Translations under genes and position numbers: made by a program | The notes under the pieces: model-generated | The model's database searches: none | What the model saw: only the letters and a program-made list of their open reading frames with translations | What the model was told of the DNA's origin: nothing | Shown: one piece after another, positions 16,472-24,688 of the stretch | How the letters are laid out: each line of letters starts with the position of its first letter | Position numbering within the stretch: position 1 is the first letter of the stretch | Assembly: GCF_029223885.1 (NCBI RefSeq) | Contig: NZ_CP119409.1 | Coordinates: 1,762,001-1,826,000 of the forward strand | DNA from: Pararhizobium gei | Lineage (GTDB): Bacteria > Pseudomonadota > Alphaproteobacteria > Rhizobiales > Rhizobiaceae | Direction: 5' to 3' | DNA length: 64,000 bases

Positions 16472-17341
16472 TTAGAACTCCTTCTCGGGCACCTCTTCGC
16501 CGCGCAGCCAGAAGGAGCGGGCAGAAGCATGGCGATCCTGCTTCAGCCGGTCCTTGAGAAAGGGCAAGAGGCTGTCGAGTTCGCTCTTCAGCGTATAGGG
16601 AGGGTTGACGATGATAAGCCCGGAGCCGGACAGACCCGTGGTGTCGCGGTCGCTGCGCACCGACAGTTCGGCGCAGAGCATTTTCGGAATCTCAAGAGCC
16701 GTCAGCGCGGCATGGAATTCCGCGATCGGTGCGCCCTGTTTCAATGGATACCATAGGCAGAAGGTGCCGCCGGGAAAGCGGCGCCAGGCCTTGGCGAGAC
16801 CGTCCGTCAGTCGCTCATAGTCGCCGGTGCGCTCGAACGGCGGATCGACGAGCACGATGCCGCGCTTTTCCTTGGGCGGCACATGGGCGCCCAGCGCCAG
16901 CCAGCCGTCGAGTTCGGTGATCCGGCTCTGGAAGTCGCCGTCGAAAAGACGATGCAGCGTCCCGTAATCGTCCGGATGCAGTTCCATCGCCGACAACCGG
17001 TCCTGCGGCCGCATCAACATGCGCGTCAGCTTCGGCGAGCCCGGATAGAATTTCAGGCCGCCGTCGGGATTGATATCGCGCACGGCGGTGAGATAGGGCT
17101 CGAGCAGTGCCTTGGCTTTGGCCGGGATGTCGGCGTCGAGCAGGCGGCCGATGCCGTCCTGCCACTCGCCGGTCTTCTGGGCTTCCTCGCCGGAGAGGTC
17201 GTAGAGGCCAATCCCCGCATGGGTGTCGAGGACGCGGAACGCTTTGTCCTTCTGGCCCATGTAGACGATCAGCCGGGCAAGCACCGCGTGCTTCAGCACA
17301 TCGGCGAAATTGCCCGCATGGTAGATGTGACGGTAATTCAT
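16472..17341 (-). CDS. rlmJ: 23S rRNA (adenine(2030)-N(6))-methyltransferase
   Basis: A 289-residue enzyme that methylates A2030 of 23S rRNA. It opens with the hallmark MNYRHIYHAGNFADVLKHAVL. The SAM-binding block VLDTHAGIGLYDL and the catalytic VLVDPPFE are present, the latter at about residue 165 as the DPPF form of the N6-adenine methylase motif. The start at ATG 17341 follows AGGGACGCGA; the longer frame upstream is not conserved. It is divergent from the molybdopterin oxidoreductase gene. Confidence 0.95.
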   Translation of the reverse strand: MNYRHIYHAGNFADVLKHAVLARLIVYMGQKDKAFRVLDTHAGIGLYDLSGEEAQKTGEWQDGIGRLLDADIPAKAKALLEPYLTAVRDINPDGGLKFYPGSPKLTRMLMRPQDRLSAMELHPDDYGTLHRLFDGDFQSRITELDGWLALGAHVPPKEKRGIVLVDPPFERTGDYERLTDGLAKAWRRFPGGTFCLWYPLKQGAPIAEFHAALTALEIPKMLCAELSVRSDRDTTGLSGSGLIIVNPPYTLKSELDSLLPFLKDRLKQDRHASARSFWLRGEEVPEKEF

Positions 17342-17427
17342 TCGCGTCCCTGATCGTCTCGATGAAATGTTGGAATGGGTGGCCAAGGGGTCTTTGAGAG
17401 CTTCCTGCGATGCAATATAGAAAAGCG

Positions 17428-19542
17428 ATGAACCTTGCGACCCCAATCCTTCCTGAAAAATCCATCGCCCATACGGTCTGTCCGCATGACTGTCCCTCCG
17501 CCTGCGCGCTCGACGTCGATGTGACGCCGGAGGGGCGCATCGGCCGGGTGCGGGGTTCTGCGGCCAACAGCTATACGGCCGGCGTCATCTGCGCCAAGGT
17601 CGCGCGCTATTCCGAGCGCATCTACCATCCCGGTCGCCTCATGGTACCCCAGCGCCGCAAGGGCGCGAAGGGCGAGGGCGTCTGGCAGCAGGTCAACTGG
17701 GACGATGCGCTGGACGAGATTGCCGGAGCCTTCGTGAGGGCCGAGCAGCGGTATGGCTCCGAAGCTGTCTGGCCCTATTTCTATGCCGGTACGATGGGGC
17801 AGGTGCAGCGCGACTCGATCGAGCGCCTGCGCCATGCCAAGCGCTATTCCGGGTTCTTCAGCTCGATCTGCACCAATCTCGCCTGGACCGGTCTCTCCAT
17901 GGCGACCGGTTCGCTGCGCGGCCCGGACCCGCGCGAAATGGCGAAAGCCGATTGTGTCGTCATCTGGGGCACCAATGCGGTCTCCACACAGGTCAATGTG
18001 ATGACCCATGCGGTCAAGGCCCGCAAGGAGCGCGGCGCAAGGATCGTCGTCATCGACATCTACGACAATCCGACGATCAAGCAGGCCGATATGGGACTGG
18101 TGCTCAAGCCGGGCACCGATGCGGCACTCGCCTGCGCCGCCATGCACATCGCCTTTCGTGACGGCTATGCCGACCGCGCCTATCTGGCAAAATACACGGA
18201 CGATCCGGCGGGGCTTGAAAACCACCTGAAGAGCCGCACGCCCGAGTGGGCATCGGCAGTCACGGGCCTGCCGGTTGAGGAGATCGAAGCCTTCGGCAGG
18301 CTCATCGGTACGACGAAAAGAACCTATTTCCGGCTCGGCTACGGGTTTACCCGCCAGCGCAACGGGGCCGTCGCCATCCATGCGGCCGCGTCGGTGCCGA
18401 CCGTGCTCGGCTCCTGGCAATATGAGGGCGGTGGAGCGTTTCACTCGAACAACGATATTTTCCGGTTCGACAAGCGCGAACTGATGGGATCCGCCATGGT
18501 CGACCCGGAGATCCGTATGCTCGACCAGTCGCAGGTTGGCCGGGTGCTGACGGGCGACGCCGAGGCGCTGCGCCAGCGCGGGCCGGTGACGGCGATGCTG
18601 ATCCAGAACACCAATCCGGTCAATGTCGCGCCTGAGCAGCGGCTGGTGAAGCGCGGCTTCCTGCGCGACGATCTGTTCGTCGCCGTGCACGAGCAGTTCA
18701 TGACGGACACCGCCAAGCTCGCCGATATCGTCCTGCCCGCCACTATGTTCCTGGAGCACGACGATCTCTATCGCGGCGGCGGCCACCAGCATATCCTGCT
18801 CGGGCCGAAGGTAGTGGAGCCGCCATCGACGGTGCGGACCAATCTCTTCGTCATCGAGGAACTGGCAAAGCGGCTTGGGGTCGCCGACCGGCCGGGCTTC
18901 GGCTTTGGCGAGCGCGACCATATCGATCATATCCTGGTCAATTACGGCATCGGCTATGACGCGTTGAAGCGCGACAAATGGATCGACGTCCAGCCGGACT
19001 TCGAGACCGCGCATTTCATTAAGGGTTTCGGCCACCCGGACGGAAAGTTCCGGTTCAAGGCGGACTGGACGGGAACCCCGGCGCCGAACCGTCCGCCGAA
19101 GGCGCTGGGGCTTTTCGGCCGGCATTCCCTGCTTCCGGAGTTTCCAGATCATGTCGATCTGATCGAGGTAGCCGACGAGGCGCATCCCTTCCGGCTGGCG
19201 ACCTCGCCGGCCCGATCCTTCCTCAACTCGACCTTCGCCGAAACGCCGTCCTCCATTCAAAAGGAAGTCCGCCCGGAAGCGATGATCCATGCCGACGACG
19301 CGCTGATGCTCGGCATTGCCGATGGCGATGTGGTCCGTATCGGCAACGGGCGCGGTGACATCCGGCTGCATGCCAGGATCGGCGGCGGCGCGCGCCGTGG
19401 CGTCGTCATTGCCGAGGGACTCTGGCCGAACGATGCCCATCTCGACGGCGAGGGCATCAATGTGCTCACAGGCGCCGACGCGGCGGCCCCCTATGGCGGG
19501 GCTGCCTTTCACGACAATCATGTATGGCTGCGCAAGGGCTGA
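17428..19542 (+). CDS. Molybdopterin-dependent oxidoreductase (DMSO reductase superfamily)
   Basis: A 704-residue protein. The N-terminus carries a [4Fe-4S] site, CPHDCPSAC with a fourth Cys in GVICAK. The Moco domains follow, with GTNAVSTQVNVMTH, QNTNPVN and the C-terminal dinucleotide-binding barrel (MIHADDALMLGIADGDVVRI). No Tat signal is seen, so the enzyme is probably cytoplasmic. It belongs to the assimilatory or formate-dehydrogenase-like branch and its substrate is unknown. No electron-transfer partner subunit lies beside it. moaD and moaE in this window supply its cofactor. An ATG 18 bases upstream is a possible alternative start. A NudK-like gene follows after 8 bases, probably in one operon. 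Confidence 0.88.
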   Translation: MNLATPILPEKSIAHTVCPHDCPSACALDVDVTPEGRIGRVRGSAANSYTAGVICAKVARYSERIYHPGRLMVPQRRKGAKGEGVWQQVNWDDALDEIAGAFVRAEQRYGSEAVWPYFYAGTMGQVQRDSIERLRHAKRYSGFFSSICTNLAWTGLSMATGSLRGPDPREMAKADCVVIWGTNAVSTQVNVMTHAVKARKERGARIVVIDIYDNPTIKQADMGLVLKPGTDAALACAAMHIAFRDGYADRAYLAKYTDDPAGLENHLKSRTPEWASAVTGLPVEEIEAFGRLIGTTKRTYFRLGYGFTRQRNGAVAIHAAASVPTVLGSWQYEGGGAFHSNNDIFRFDKRELMGSAMVDPEIRMLDQSQVGRVLTGDAEALRQRGPVTAMLIQNTNPVNVAPEQRLVKRGFLRDDLFVAVHEQFMTDTAKLADIVLPATMFLEHDDLYRGGGHQHILLGPKVVEPPSTVRTNLFVIEELAKRLGVADRPGFGFGERDHIDHILVNYGIGYDALKRDKWIDVQPDFETAHFIKGFGHPDGKFRFKADWTGTPAPNRPPKALGLFGRHSLLPEFPDHVDLIEVADEAHPFRLATSPARSFLNSTFAETPSSIQKEVRPEAMIHADDALMLGIADGDVVRIGNGRGDIRLHARIGGGARRGVVIAEGLWPNDAHLDGEGINVLTGADAAAPYGGAAFHDNHVWLRKG

Positions 19543-19550
19543 AAGTGACG

Positions 19551-20156
19551 ATGACGAAATTCGAAAATGCCAGGATCGAGGTTCTGAAAGACGAGACACT
19601 GTCGAAAAACTGGTACCATCTGCGCAACGTGACCTTCAACTACACCGGTTCGAACGGTGTGACGAAAAAGCTGAAGCGCGAGGTCTACGATCGCGGCAAC
19701 GGCGCAACGATTCTGCTCTATAATCCCCGGCGCGACAGCGTCATCCTCGTGCGCCAGTTCCGCATGCCGATCCATCTCAACGGCCATTCCGGCTGGCTTC
19801 TGGAAACGCCGGCCGGCCTGCTCGACGGCGACCAACCGGCGGAAGCCATCCGCCGCGAGGTGATGGAGGAGACGGGCTATCTGGTGACAGATGTGAGACC
19901 GGTCTTCCAGGCCTTCATGTCACCGGGCGCGGTGACCGAAAACATCCATTTCTTCGCGGCCATCATCGATGCCACCGTGCGTGCCGAGGACGGAGGCGGC
20001 GCGGCTCACGAGGATGAGGACATCGAGGTCATAGAAGTATCTCTGGCCGAGGCGATGGCGATGATCGAAACCGGTGCGATCTGCGACGCCAAGACAATCA
20101 TGCTTCTGCAATGGGCGAAGTTGAACAGGGAAGAATTGCAGGGAACGATGCTCTAA
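19551..20156 (+). CDS. nudK: NudK-like Nudix hydrolase
   Basis: A 201-residue Nudix hydrolase. The Nudix box is complete: GLLDG, then EAIRREVMEETGY (residues of about 88-110), with the metal-binding glutamates. The flanking segments NWYHLRNVTFNYT and ILVRQFRMPIHLN match GDP-mannose hydrolase NudK, which splits GDP-mannose to GMP and mannose-1-phosphate; other sugar nucleotides such as ADP-ribose are possible. I use ATG 19551, just after the oxidoreductase stop. The 3' end overlaps the convergent vapC gene by four bases. Confidence 0.85.
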   Translation: MTKFENARIEVLKDETLSKNWYHLRNVTFNYTGSNGVTKKLKREVYDRGNGATILLYNPRRDSVILVRQFRMPIHLNGHSGWLLETPAGLLDGDQPAEAIRREVMEETGYLVTDVRPVFQAFMSPGAVTENIHFFAAIIDATVRAEDGGGAAHEDEDIEVIEVSLAEAMAMIETGAICDAKTIMLLQWAKLNREELQGTML

Positions 20157-20563
20157 GCTCCGAACGGCAAGACCGCCTCTGCCTCGGCTGCTCGCCGTAG
20201 TTTTTTGTCGAGCGTGGCAAGCGGGATAGCTTGAGTGATCGCAAGCGCCAGATAGGCAGCATCATATGCCGAAAGCTGGTGTTTGCGAGCGAGGGAAACG
20301 ACCAGCGCATCATCACCGGAATCTGAAATTGTAATCGGCAATTGACGCAAACGAACAAGGGATGCCAAGACGAGTTCGATGGGAATACGTTTGCGACGCT
20401 CCGCCGTCATTAAAATGTTGCGGACCTCATGCAGCAATAAATCAGGCGAACATGCGTTTTTCCTTGAAAGCGCATCCATGGCGGCGTCGGCGATGTCGCT
20501 ATTCTCATCCGGCAAAAACCAGACAGCCGCGATTGACGCGTCAACGACAAAATCAGCTGTCAT
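20153..20563 (-). CDS. VapC-type toxin, PIN-domain ribonuclease
   Basis: A 136-residue PIN-domain endoribonuclease. The acidic active-site residues are all present: Asp8 in VVDASIA, Glu46 in LLLHEVRN, Asp101 in SAYDAAYLALA and Asp119 in ATLDKKL. It should cut RNA when free of its antitoxin. Its ATG overlaps the antitoxin stop in ATGA, as is usual for a coupled pair. The full length and intact catalytic set indicate an active locus, in contrast to the remnant near 2.2 kb. Confidence 0.92.
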   Translation of the reverse strand: MTADFVVDASIAAVWFLPDENSDIADAAMDALSRKNACSPDLLLHEVRNILMTAERRKRIPIELVLASLVRLRQLPITISDSGDDALVVSLARKHQLSAYDAAYLALAITQAIPLATLDKKLRRAAEAEAVLPFGA

Positions 20564-20799
20564 TTCCGGCCTTCATCACGCCAGTGTAAAATCTCTTCCA
20601 GCGAGACCGGCTTGTTCAGCGCGCGTTCTCTCCGGATGAGTCGGATGAGATTTTCCCGGCGCTCCTGATCATCGATCGGCACGAGGCGGGCGACGGGTGT
20701 GTCGCCTCTCGATATGATGATTTCTTCACCCGCTTCCACTTTAGTAAGCAACTCGGACAAATGCGTTTTCGCCTCGGCGACCTTAACCGTCCTCGTCAT
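20560..20799 (-). CDS. Phd/YefM family antitoxin
   Basis: A 79-residue protein. Residues 1-50 are the Phd/YefM DNA-binding domain (VKVAEAKTHLSELLTKVEAGEEI, ISRGDTPVARLVP), and the charged helical C-terminus (residues of about 50-79) should neutralise the PIN-domain toxin encoded next. The family represses its own operon by binding a palindrome in the promoter, and a suitable palindrome overlaps a good promoter directly upstream (20830-20869). Confidence 0.92.
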   Translation of the reverse strand: MTRTVKVAEAKTHLSELLTKVEAGEEIIISRGDTPVARLVPIDDQERRENLIRLIRRERALNKPVSLEEILHWRDEGRK

Positions 20800-20829
20800 C
20801 AGACTGATCTCCGCTTTCCTGCGGACAGA

Positions 20830-20869
20830 TTTTAGCTGTAGACAGCCTGCTTGGTCAAGCGGTTGACCA
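20830..20869 (-). promoter_or_regulatory. Promoter and operator of the Phd/VapC locus
   Basis: On the minus strand TTGACC (20858-20853), a 17-base spacer and CTAAAA (20835-20830) form a good alphaproteobacterial promoter 30 bases before the antitoxin ATG. The -35 lies inside a perfect inverted repeat, TGGTCAA-GCGG-TTGACCA (20852-20869). Binding there would block RNA polymerase, as expected for autoregulation. Confidence 0.65.
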
Positions 20870-20880
20870 TCTCGTCGCTG

Positions 20881-21513
20881 TCAGTCGCCGGCCCGCACAG
20901 CCTTGCCGCCATCCATCCGCACCTTCCCCTCCGCAAGCAGCCGCAGCGCAATCGGATAGGATTTGTGCTCTTCGAGCAGCACCCGTGCCGCCAGTGTATC
21001 GGCCGTATCGTCCGGCAATACCGGCACCTTGGCCTGCAGGATGACCGGCCCTTCGTCCATGCCTTCGGTGACGAAATGAACGGTGCAGCCGGCCTCTCTC
21101 ATTCCGGCGTCGATGGCCCGCTGATGGGTGTGCAGGCCCGGGAAGAGGGGCAAAAGCGAGGGGTGGATATTGATGATCCGGCCTTCGTAGGCATTGATGA
21201 AAGTGGCGCTCAAAAGCCGCATGTAGCCGGCGAGGCAGATGATGTCAGGGGAAAGGTTTTCCAGCGTCGAAAGGATTGCGGCCTCGTGGGCGTCCTTGCT
21301 GTCATAATCCTTGCGCACGAACGAAAATGCCGGGATGCCCAGCGCTTGCGCCTTGGCAAGCCCGCCGGCATCCGCCTTGTCCGAGATGACCGCCACGATC
21401 CCTGCGGGAAAATCGGGCTCGGATGCCGCTTTGACCAGCGCCAGCATGTTGGAGCCGCCGCCGGAAATGAACACCACGACCCGCTTGCGGGCCGGTCTGG
21501 CCGCATCGATCAT
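20881..21513 (-). CDS. purN: Phosphoribosylglycinamide formyltransferase
   Basis: A 210-residue enzyme of purine synthesis that uses 10-formyl-tetrahydrofolate to formylate GAR. The N-terminal [12 protein letters not shown] binds the phosphate of GAR. The catalytic region [14 protein letters not shown] (Asn and His) and the conserved Asp in [11 protein letters not shown] are present. Its ATG overlaps the purM stop as ATGA, so the two are coupled. Confidence 0.96.
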   Translation of the reverse strand: MIDAARPARKRVVVFISGGGSNMLALVKAASEPDFPAGIVAVISDKADAGGLAKAQALGIPAFSFVRKDYDSKDAHEAAILSTLENLSPDIICLAGYMRLLSATFINAYEGRIINIHPSLLPLFPGLHTHQRAIDAGMREAGCTVHFVTEGMDEGPVILQAKVPVLPDDTADTLAARVLLEEHKSYPIALRLLAEGKVRMDGGKAVRAGD

Positions 21514-22580
21514 AGCGCGAGCTTGCCAGTGTAGATCGTGCCCGCAGCGCCCTCTTCGCGGGCGACCATGCGGCCGAGTGCAAAAACGGTTTCGCCTTCG
21601 GCCTTCAGCACTGCGGTGACCTGATCGGCATCGTCGGCCGCGACCACCACGATCATGCCGACGCCGCAGTTGAACGTGCGCAGCATTTCCTTGTCCGCGA
21701 CGCCGCCGGTCCTGGCGAGCCAGGAGAACACGGCCGGCGGCCGGATGGCGCCAAGATCGATCTCGGCGGCCAGATGTTTCGGCAGGACACGCGGGATGTT
21801 CTCCGGAAAGCCGCCGCCGGTGATGTGGGCGAGCGCCTTCAGCGCGCCGGTTTCGCGGATGGCTTTGAGGAGCGGCTTCACATAGATCCGTGTCGGCGTC
21901 ATCAGCACGTCGGCCAGTGTGCCTTCGCCAAAGGGCGCTGGTGCGTCCCAGGCGAGGCCGGACAGCGAAACGATCTTGCGGACCAGCGAATAGCCGTTGG
22001 AATGAACGCCGGAGGAGGCGAGACCGAGAATAACGTCGCCTTCCGCAATGTCGCCAGCGGGCAGCAGTTGTCCGCGTTCGGCAGCACCAACGGCAAAGCC
22101 GGCCAGATCATAGTCGCCGCCGGCATACATGCCGGGCATTTCGGCGGTTTCGCCGCCGATCAGCGCGCAGCCAGCCTCGCGGCAGCCGGCAGCGATGCCG
22201 CCGACGATCGCAGCGCCCTGGTCCGGGTCAAGCTTGCCTGTTGCGAAGTAATCGAGAAAGAACAGCGGTTCCGCGCCTTGCACGACGAGATCGTTGACGC
22301 ACATGGCGACGAGATCGATGCCGACCGTGTCGTGTTTGTTCGCATCGATGGCGATCTTCAGCTTGGTGCCGACGCCGTCATTGGCGGCCACCAGCACCGG
22401 GTCCTTGAAACCGGCGGCCTTGAGATCGAACAATCCGCCGAAGCCGCCGATCTCGCCATCCGCACCCGGACGGCGCGTCGAGCGCACATGCGGCTTGATC
22501 TTTTCCACCAGAAGATTTCCGGCATCGATATCGACGCCCGCATCGCTATAGGTCAGACCGTTCTTTTCCGTCTCGCTCAT
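21510..22580 (-). CDS. purM: Phosphoribosylformylglycinamidine cyclo-ligase
   Basis: A 356-residue enzyme that closes the imidazole ring (FGAM to AIR) in purine synthesis. It begins [15 protein letters not shown], and the glycine-rich ATP-binding segment GGFGGLFDL and the DGVGTKLK block near residue 65 are characteristic. I start it at ATG 22580, preceded by GGAGATCAAGCC; the 21 codons upstream are not conserved. It is divergent from the PerM-family transporter across about 216 bases. Confidence 0.96.
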   Translation of the reverse strand: MSETEKNGLTYSDAGVDIDAGNLLVEKIKPHVRSTRRPGADGEIGGFGGLFDLKAAGFKDPVLVAANDGVGTKLKIAIDANKHDTVGIDLVAMCVNDLVVQGAEPLFFLDYFATGKLDPDQGAAIVGGIAAGCREAGCALIGGETAEMPGMYAGGDYDLAGFAVGAAERGQLLPAGDIAEGDVILGLASSGVHSNGYSLVRKIVSLSGLAWDAPAPFGEGTLADVLMTPTRIYVKPLLKAIRETGALKALAHITGGGFPENIPRVLPKHLAAEIDLGAIRPPAVFSWLARTGGVADKEMLRTFNCGVGMIVVVAADDADQVTAVLKAEGETVFALGRMVAREEGAAGTIYTGKLAL

Positions 22581-22714
22581 GGCTTGATCTCCGCCGGCTC
22601 GTCGTTTGCGCTTGCGATTGGCATGCAGATCGGGGAAGTGCAAGCGCGTTACCCCGCAGTTGGTGCCTTTTTCACCGTTTTACCCGATAAGCCGAGGCGT
22701 TTGCGGCCGCAGGC

Positions 22715-22743
22715 TTGACCGCGGCACGCGCCACACCCTATCT
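22715..22743 (+). promoter_or_regulatory. Promoter for the PerM-hdaA operon
   Basis: CTTGACC supplies the -35 (TTGACC 22715-22720), followed by a 17-base spacer and CTATCT (22738-22743). This closely matches the alphaproteobacterial housekeeping consensus. It sits 53 bases before the transporter ATG. Confidence 0.65.
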
Positions 22744-22796
22744 CCTGAGAGCAAGCGGGATGGTGCGGGGCGCAGCCTCAAGGATGGAACGGCGGC

Positions 22797-23933
22797 ATGG
22801 TCAATAAATTGAGCGGCAGCGGCCTGCAACGCCAGATCATCTTCTGGCTGCTTTTTCTTGCGGCCTTCATTGCCTTTCTGACGGTGTTTTCGACAATCCT
22901 CCTGCCGTTCATTGCCGGCATGGCGCTTGCCTACTTTCTCGATCCGGTGGCCGATCGTCTGCAAAAGCTTGGCTTGAGCCGCCTGATGGCGACCGTCGTC
23001 ATTCTCGTCGGTTTCATTGTCGTCTTCGCCTTGTCTCTTGTCGTCATCATTCCGATCGTCTTTACCCAGGCCGCCGATTTCATTCAAAAGATGCCCGGCT
23101 ATGTCGGCAAGCTGCAGGCCTTCGTCACCAGCCCGCGGGCCGGCTGGCTGCCGGACTGGATCGCCGGGCAGATGGACACGATCAAGCAGAATTCGGCCAA
23201 GCTTCTGGAGCAGGGCGCCGGCTTTCTGGGCACGCTGTTTCAGCAGTTGTGGAATTCGGGCATGGCGTTGCTCGACATCGTTTCGATCTTCGTGGTCACG
23301 CCGGTCGTCGCCTTCTATCTGCTGCTCGACTGGGACCGAATGGTTGAAAAGGTTGACAGCTGGGTGCCCAGGGATCATGTGGCGACCGTTCGACAGATTG
23401 CCCGCGACATGGACCTCACCATTGCCGGATTCGTGCGGGGGCAGGGGTCCCTTTGCATCATTCTCGGGATGTTCTACGGGATCGCGCTGTCCTTCGCCGG
23501 GCTGAATTTCGGCCTCCTGATCGGCCTGTTCGCCGGCATGATCAGCTTCGTCCCCTATGTCGGCTCGGTCGTCGGTCTCGTTCTTGCGGTCGGCGTGGCG
23601 CTGGTCCAGTTCTGGCCGGACTATGTCCATATCGGCATCATCGCCGGTATCTTCTTTCTGGGCCAGTTTCTGGAAGGCAACATTCTTCAGCCACGCCTCG
23701 TCGGCAAGAGCGTTGGGTTGCATCCGGTCTGGCTGATGTTCGCGCTTCTTGCGTTCGGCGCCCTGTTTGGTTTCGTCGGCCTTCTTGTCGCCGTGCCCTG
23801 TGCAGCGGCGATCGGCGTGCTGGTCCGCTTCGGCATCGCGCGCTATATGGACAGCCAGCTGTACCACGGGCATCGTCACATCATGACCATCGATGCCGCG
23901 CCGAAACTGCCAGAGCGTGAACGCGCCGAGTAA
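22797..23933 (+). CDS. AI-2E family transporter (PerM-like permease)
   Basis: A 378-residue membrane protein of the AI-2E exporter/PerM family. Two hydrophobic segments open the protein, followed by an amphipathic soluble region (residues of about 95-150) and about five further segments. The family block GQFLEGNILQPRLVGKSVGLHPVW near residue 285 (given in part: EGNILQPRLVG) is diagnostic. The transported substrate is not known for this branch. The stop shares bases with the hdaA start (TAATG), so the two are coupled. Confidence 0.88.
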   Translation: MVNKLSGSGLQRQIIFWLLFLAAFIAFLTVFSTILLPFIAGMALAYFLDPVADRLQKLGLSRLMATVVILVGFIVVFALSLVVIIPIVFTQAADFIQKMPGYVGKLQAFVTSPRAGWLPDWIAGQMDTIKQNSAKLLEQGAGFLGTLFQQLWNSGMALLDIVSIFVVTPVVAFYLLLDWDRMVEKVDSWVPRDHVATVRQIARDMDLTIAGFVRGQGSLCIILGMFYGIALSFAGLNFGLLIGLFAGMISFVPYVGSVVGLVLAVGVALVQFWPDYVHIGIIAGIFFLGQFLEGNILQPRLVGKSVGLHPVWLMFALLAFGALFGFVGLLVAVPCAAAIGVLVRFGIARYMDSQLYHGHRHIMTIDAAPKLPERERAE

Positions 23934-24625
23934 TGCAAATGATCCGCAAGTCCGAACAATTGCCGCTCGTTTTCAAGCATGAGCCTCAAAGGGGCCGTGA
24001 CGATCTCATGGTGTCCGAGCGGCTCAAGGCGGCGGTTGCCATTATCGACAGCTGGCCGCGCTGGCCGTCGCCTGTCGTCATCCTTGCCGGGCCGGTCGGT
24101 TCGGGCAAGTCGCATCTGGCATCGATCTGGCGCGAGAACAGCGGGGCCGTTGATATTCGTCCGACGCGGACGGGCGATGCGGCCGAGCTTGCCGCACAAG
24201 GGCCGGTTTTGTTCGAAGATGCGGACCGGCAGGGATTCGACGACCAGGCCCTGTTTCACGTCATCAACAGTGTCCGTGAAAACGGAACCGGCCTTTTGAT
24301 CACCAGCCGTCTCTGGCCCATGTCCTGGCCCGTCGAACTGCCGGACCTGCGGTCGCGCCTCAAAGCTGCGACGACGGTCGAAATGGGCGAGCCGGACGAC
24401 GAGCTTCTCGCGCAGGTTCTCGTCAAGCTGCTCGCGGATCGGCAGCTCGCCGTGGACGATCGCCTGGTCGGCTATATCGTCGCACGGATGGAGCGGTCGC
24501 TCGAAGCGGCCCAGACCGTCGTGGAACGCCTCGACCATCTGGCTCTGGCGCGGGGGACGCGCATCAACCGTGTGCTTGCCGCCGAGGTCCTGAACAGCCT
24601 TGGGAAGACACGCGAAACCGATTGA
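23933..24625 (+). CDS. hdaA: DnaA regulatory inactivator HdaA
   Basis: A 230-residue AAA+ protein related to DnaA domain III. Near the N-terminus SEQLPLVF is the beta-clamp-binding motif, which lets Hda act with the DNA-loaded clamp to trigger ATP hydrolysis by DnaA and prevent re-initiation. GPVGSGKSH is Walker A and VLFEDAD is Walker B. It lacks the DNA-binding domain IV of DnaA. Start overlaps the transporter stop; a second ATG six bases later is also possible. Alphaproteobacteria commonly keep it beside this transporter and ppk. Confidence 0.9.
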   Translation: MQMIRKSEQLPLVFKHEPQRGRDDLMVSERLKAAVAIIDSWPRWPSPVVILAGPVGSGKSHLASIWRENSGAVDIRPTRTGDAAELAAQGPVLFEDADRQGFDDQALFHVINSVRENGTGLLITSRLWPMSWPVELPDLRSRLKAATTVEMGEPDDELLAQVLVKLLADRQLAVDDRLVGYIVARMERSLEAAQTVVERLDHLALARGTRINRVLAAEVLNSLGKTRETD

Positions 24626-24643
24626 CTGTCACGGTTCAGTCGT
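24626..24643 (+). promoter_or_regulatory. Possible Pho box upstream of ppk
   Basis: CTGTCAC-GGTT-CAGTCGT resembles two PhoB half-sites (consensus CTGTCAT) four bases apart: 6 of 7 and 5 of 7 matches. It sits 46 bases before the ppk ATG. Phosphate control of ppk is known in related rhizobia, but the second half-site is weak. Confidence 0.35.
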
Positions 24644-24688
24644 CAAATTAGGCTAGCTGCATCGAAAGCAGGCAAAGCGAGCGGGACA

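Noticed and set aside
17338..19599. A 753-codon open frame on the minus strand opposite the molybdopterin oxidoreductase
   Set aside because: It is a shadow of GC-rich coding DNA: the plus-strand frame has clear cofactor motifs, while the antisense product has low-complexity Arg/Asp/Gly composition and no recognisable domain.
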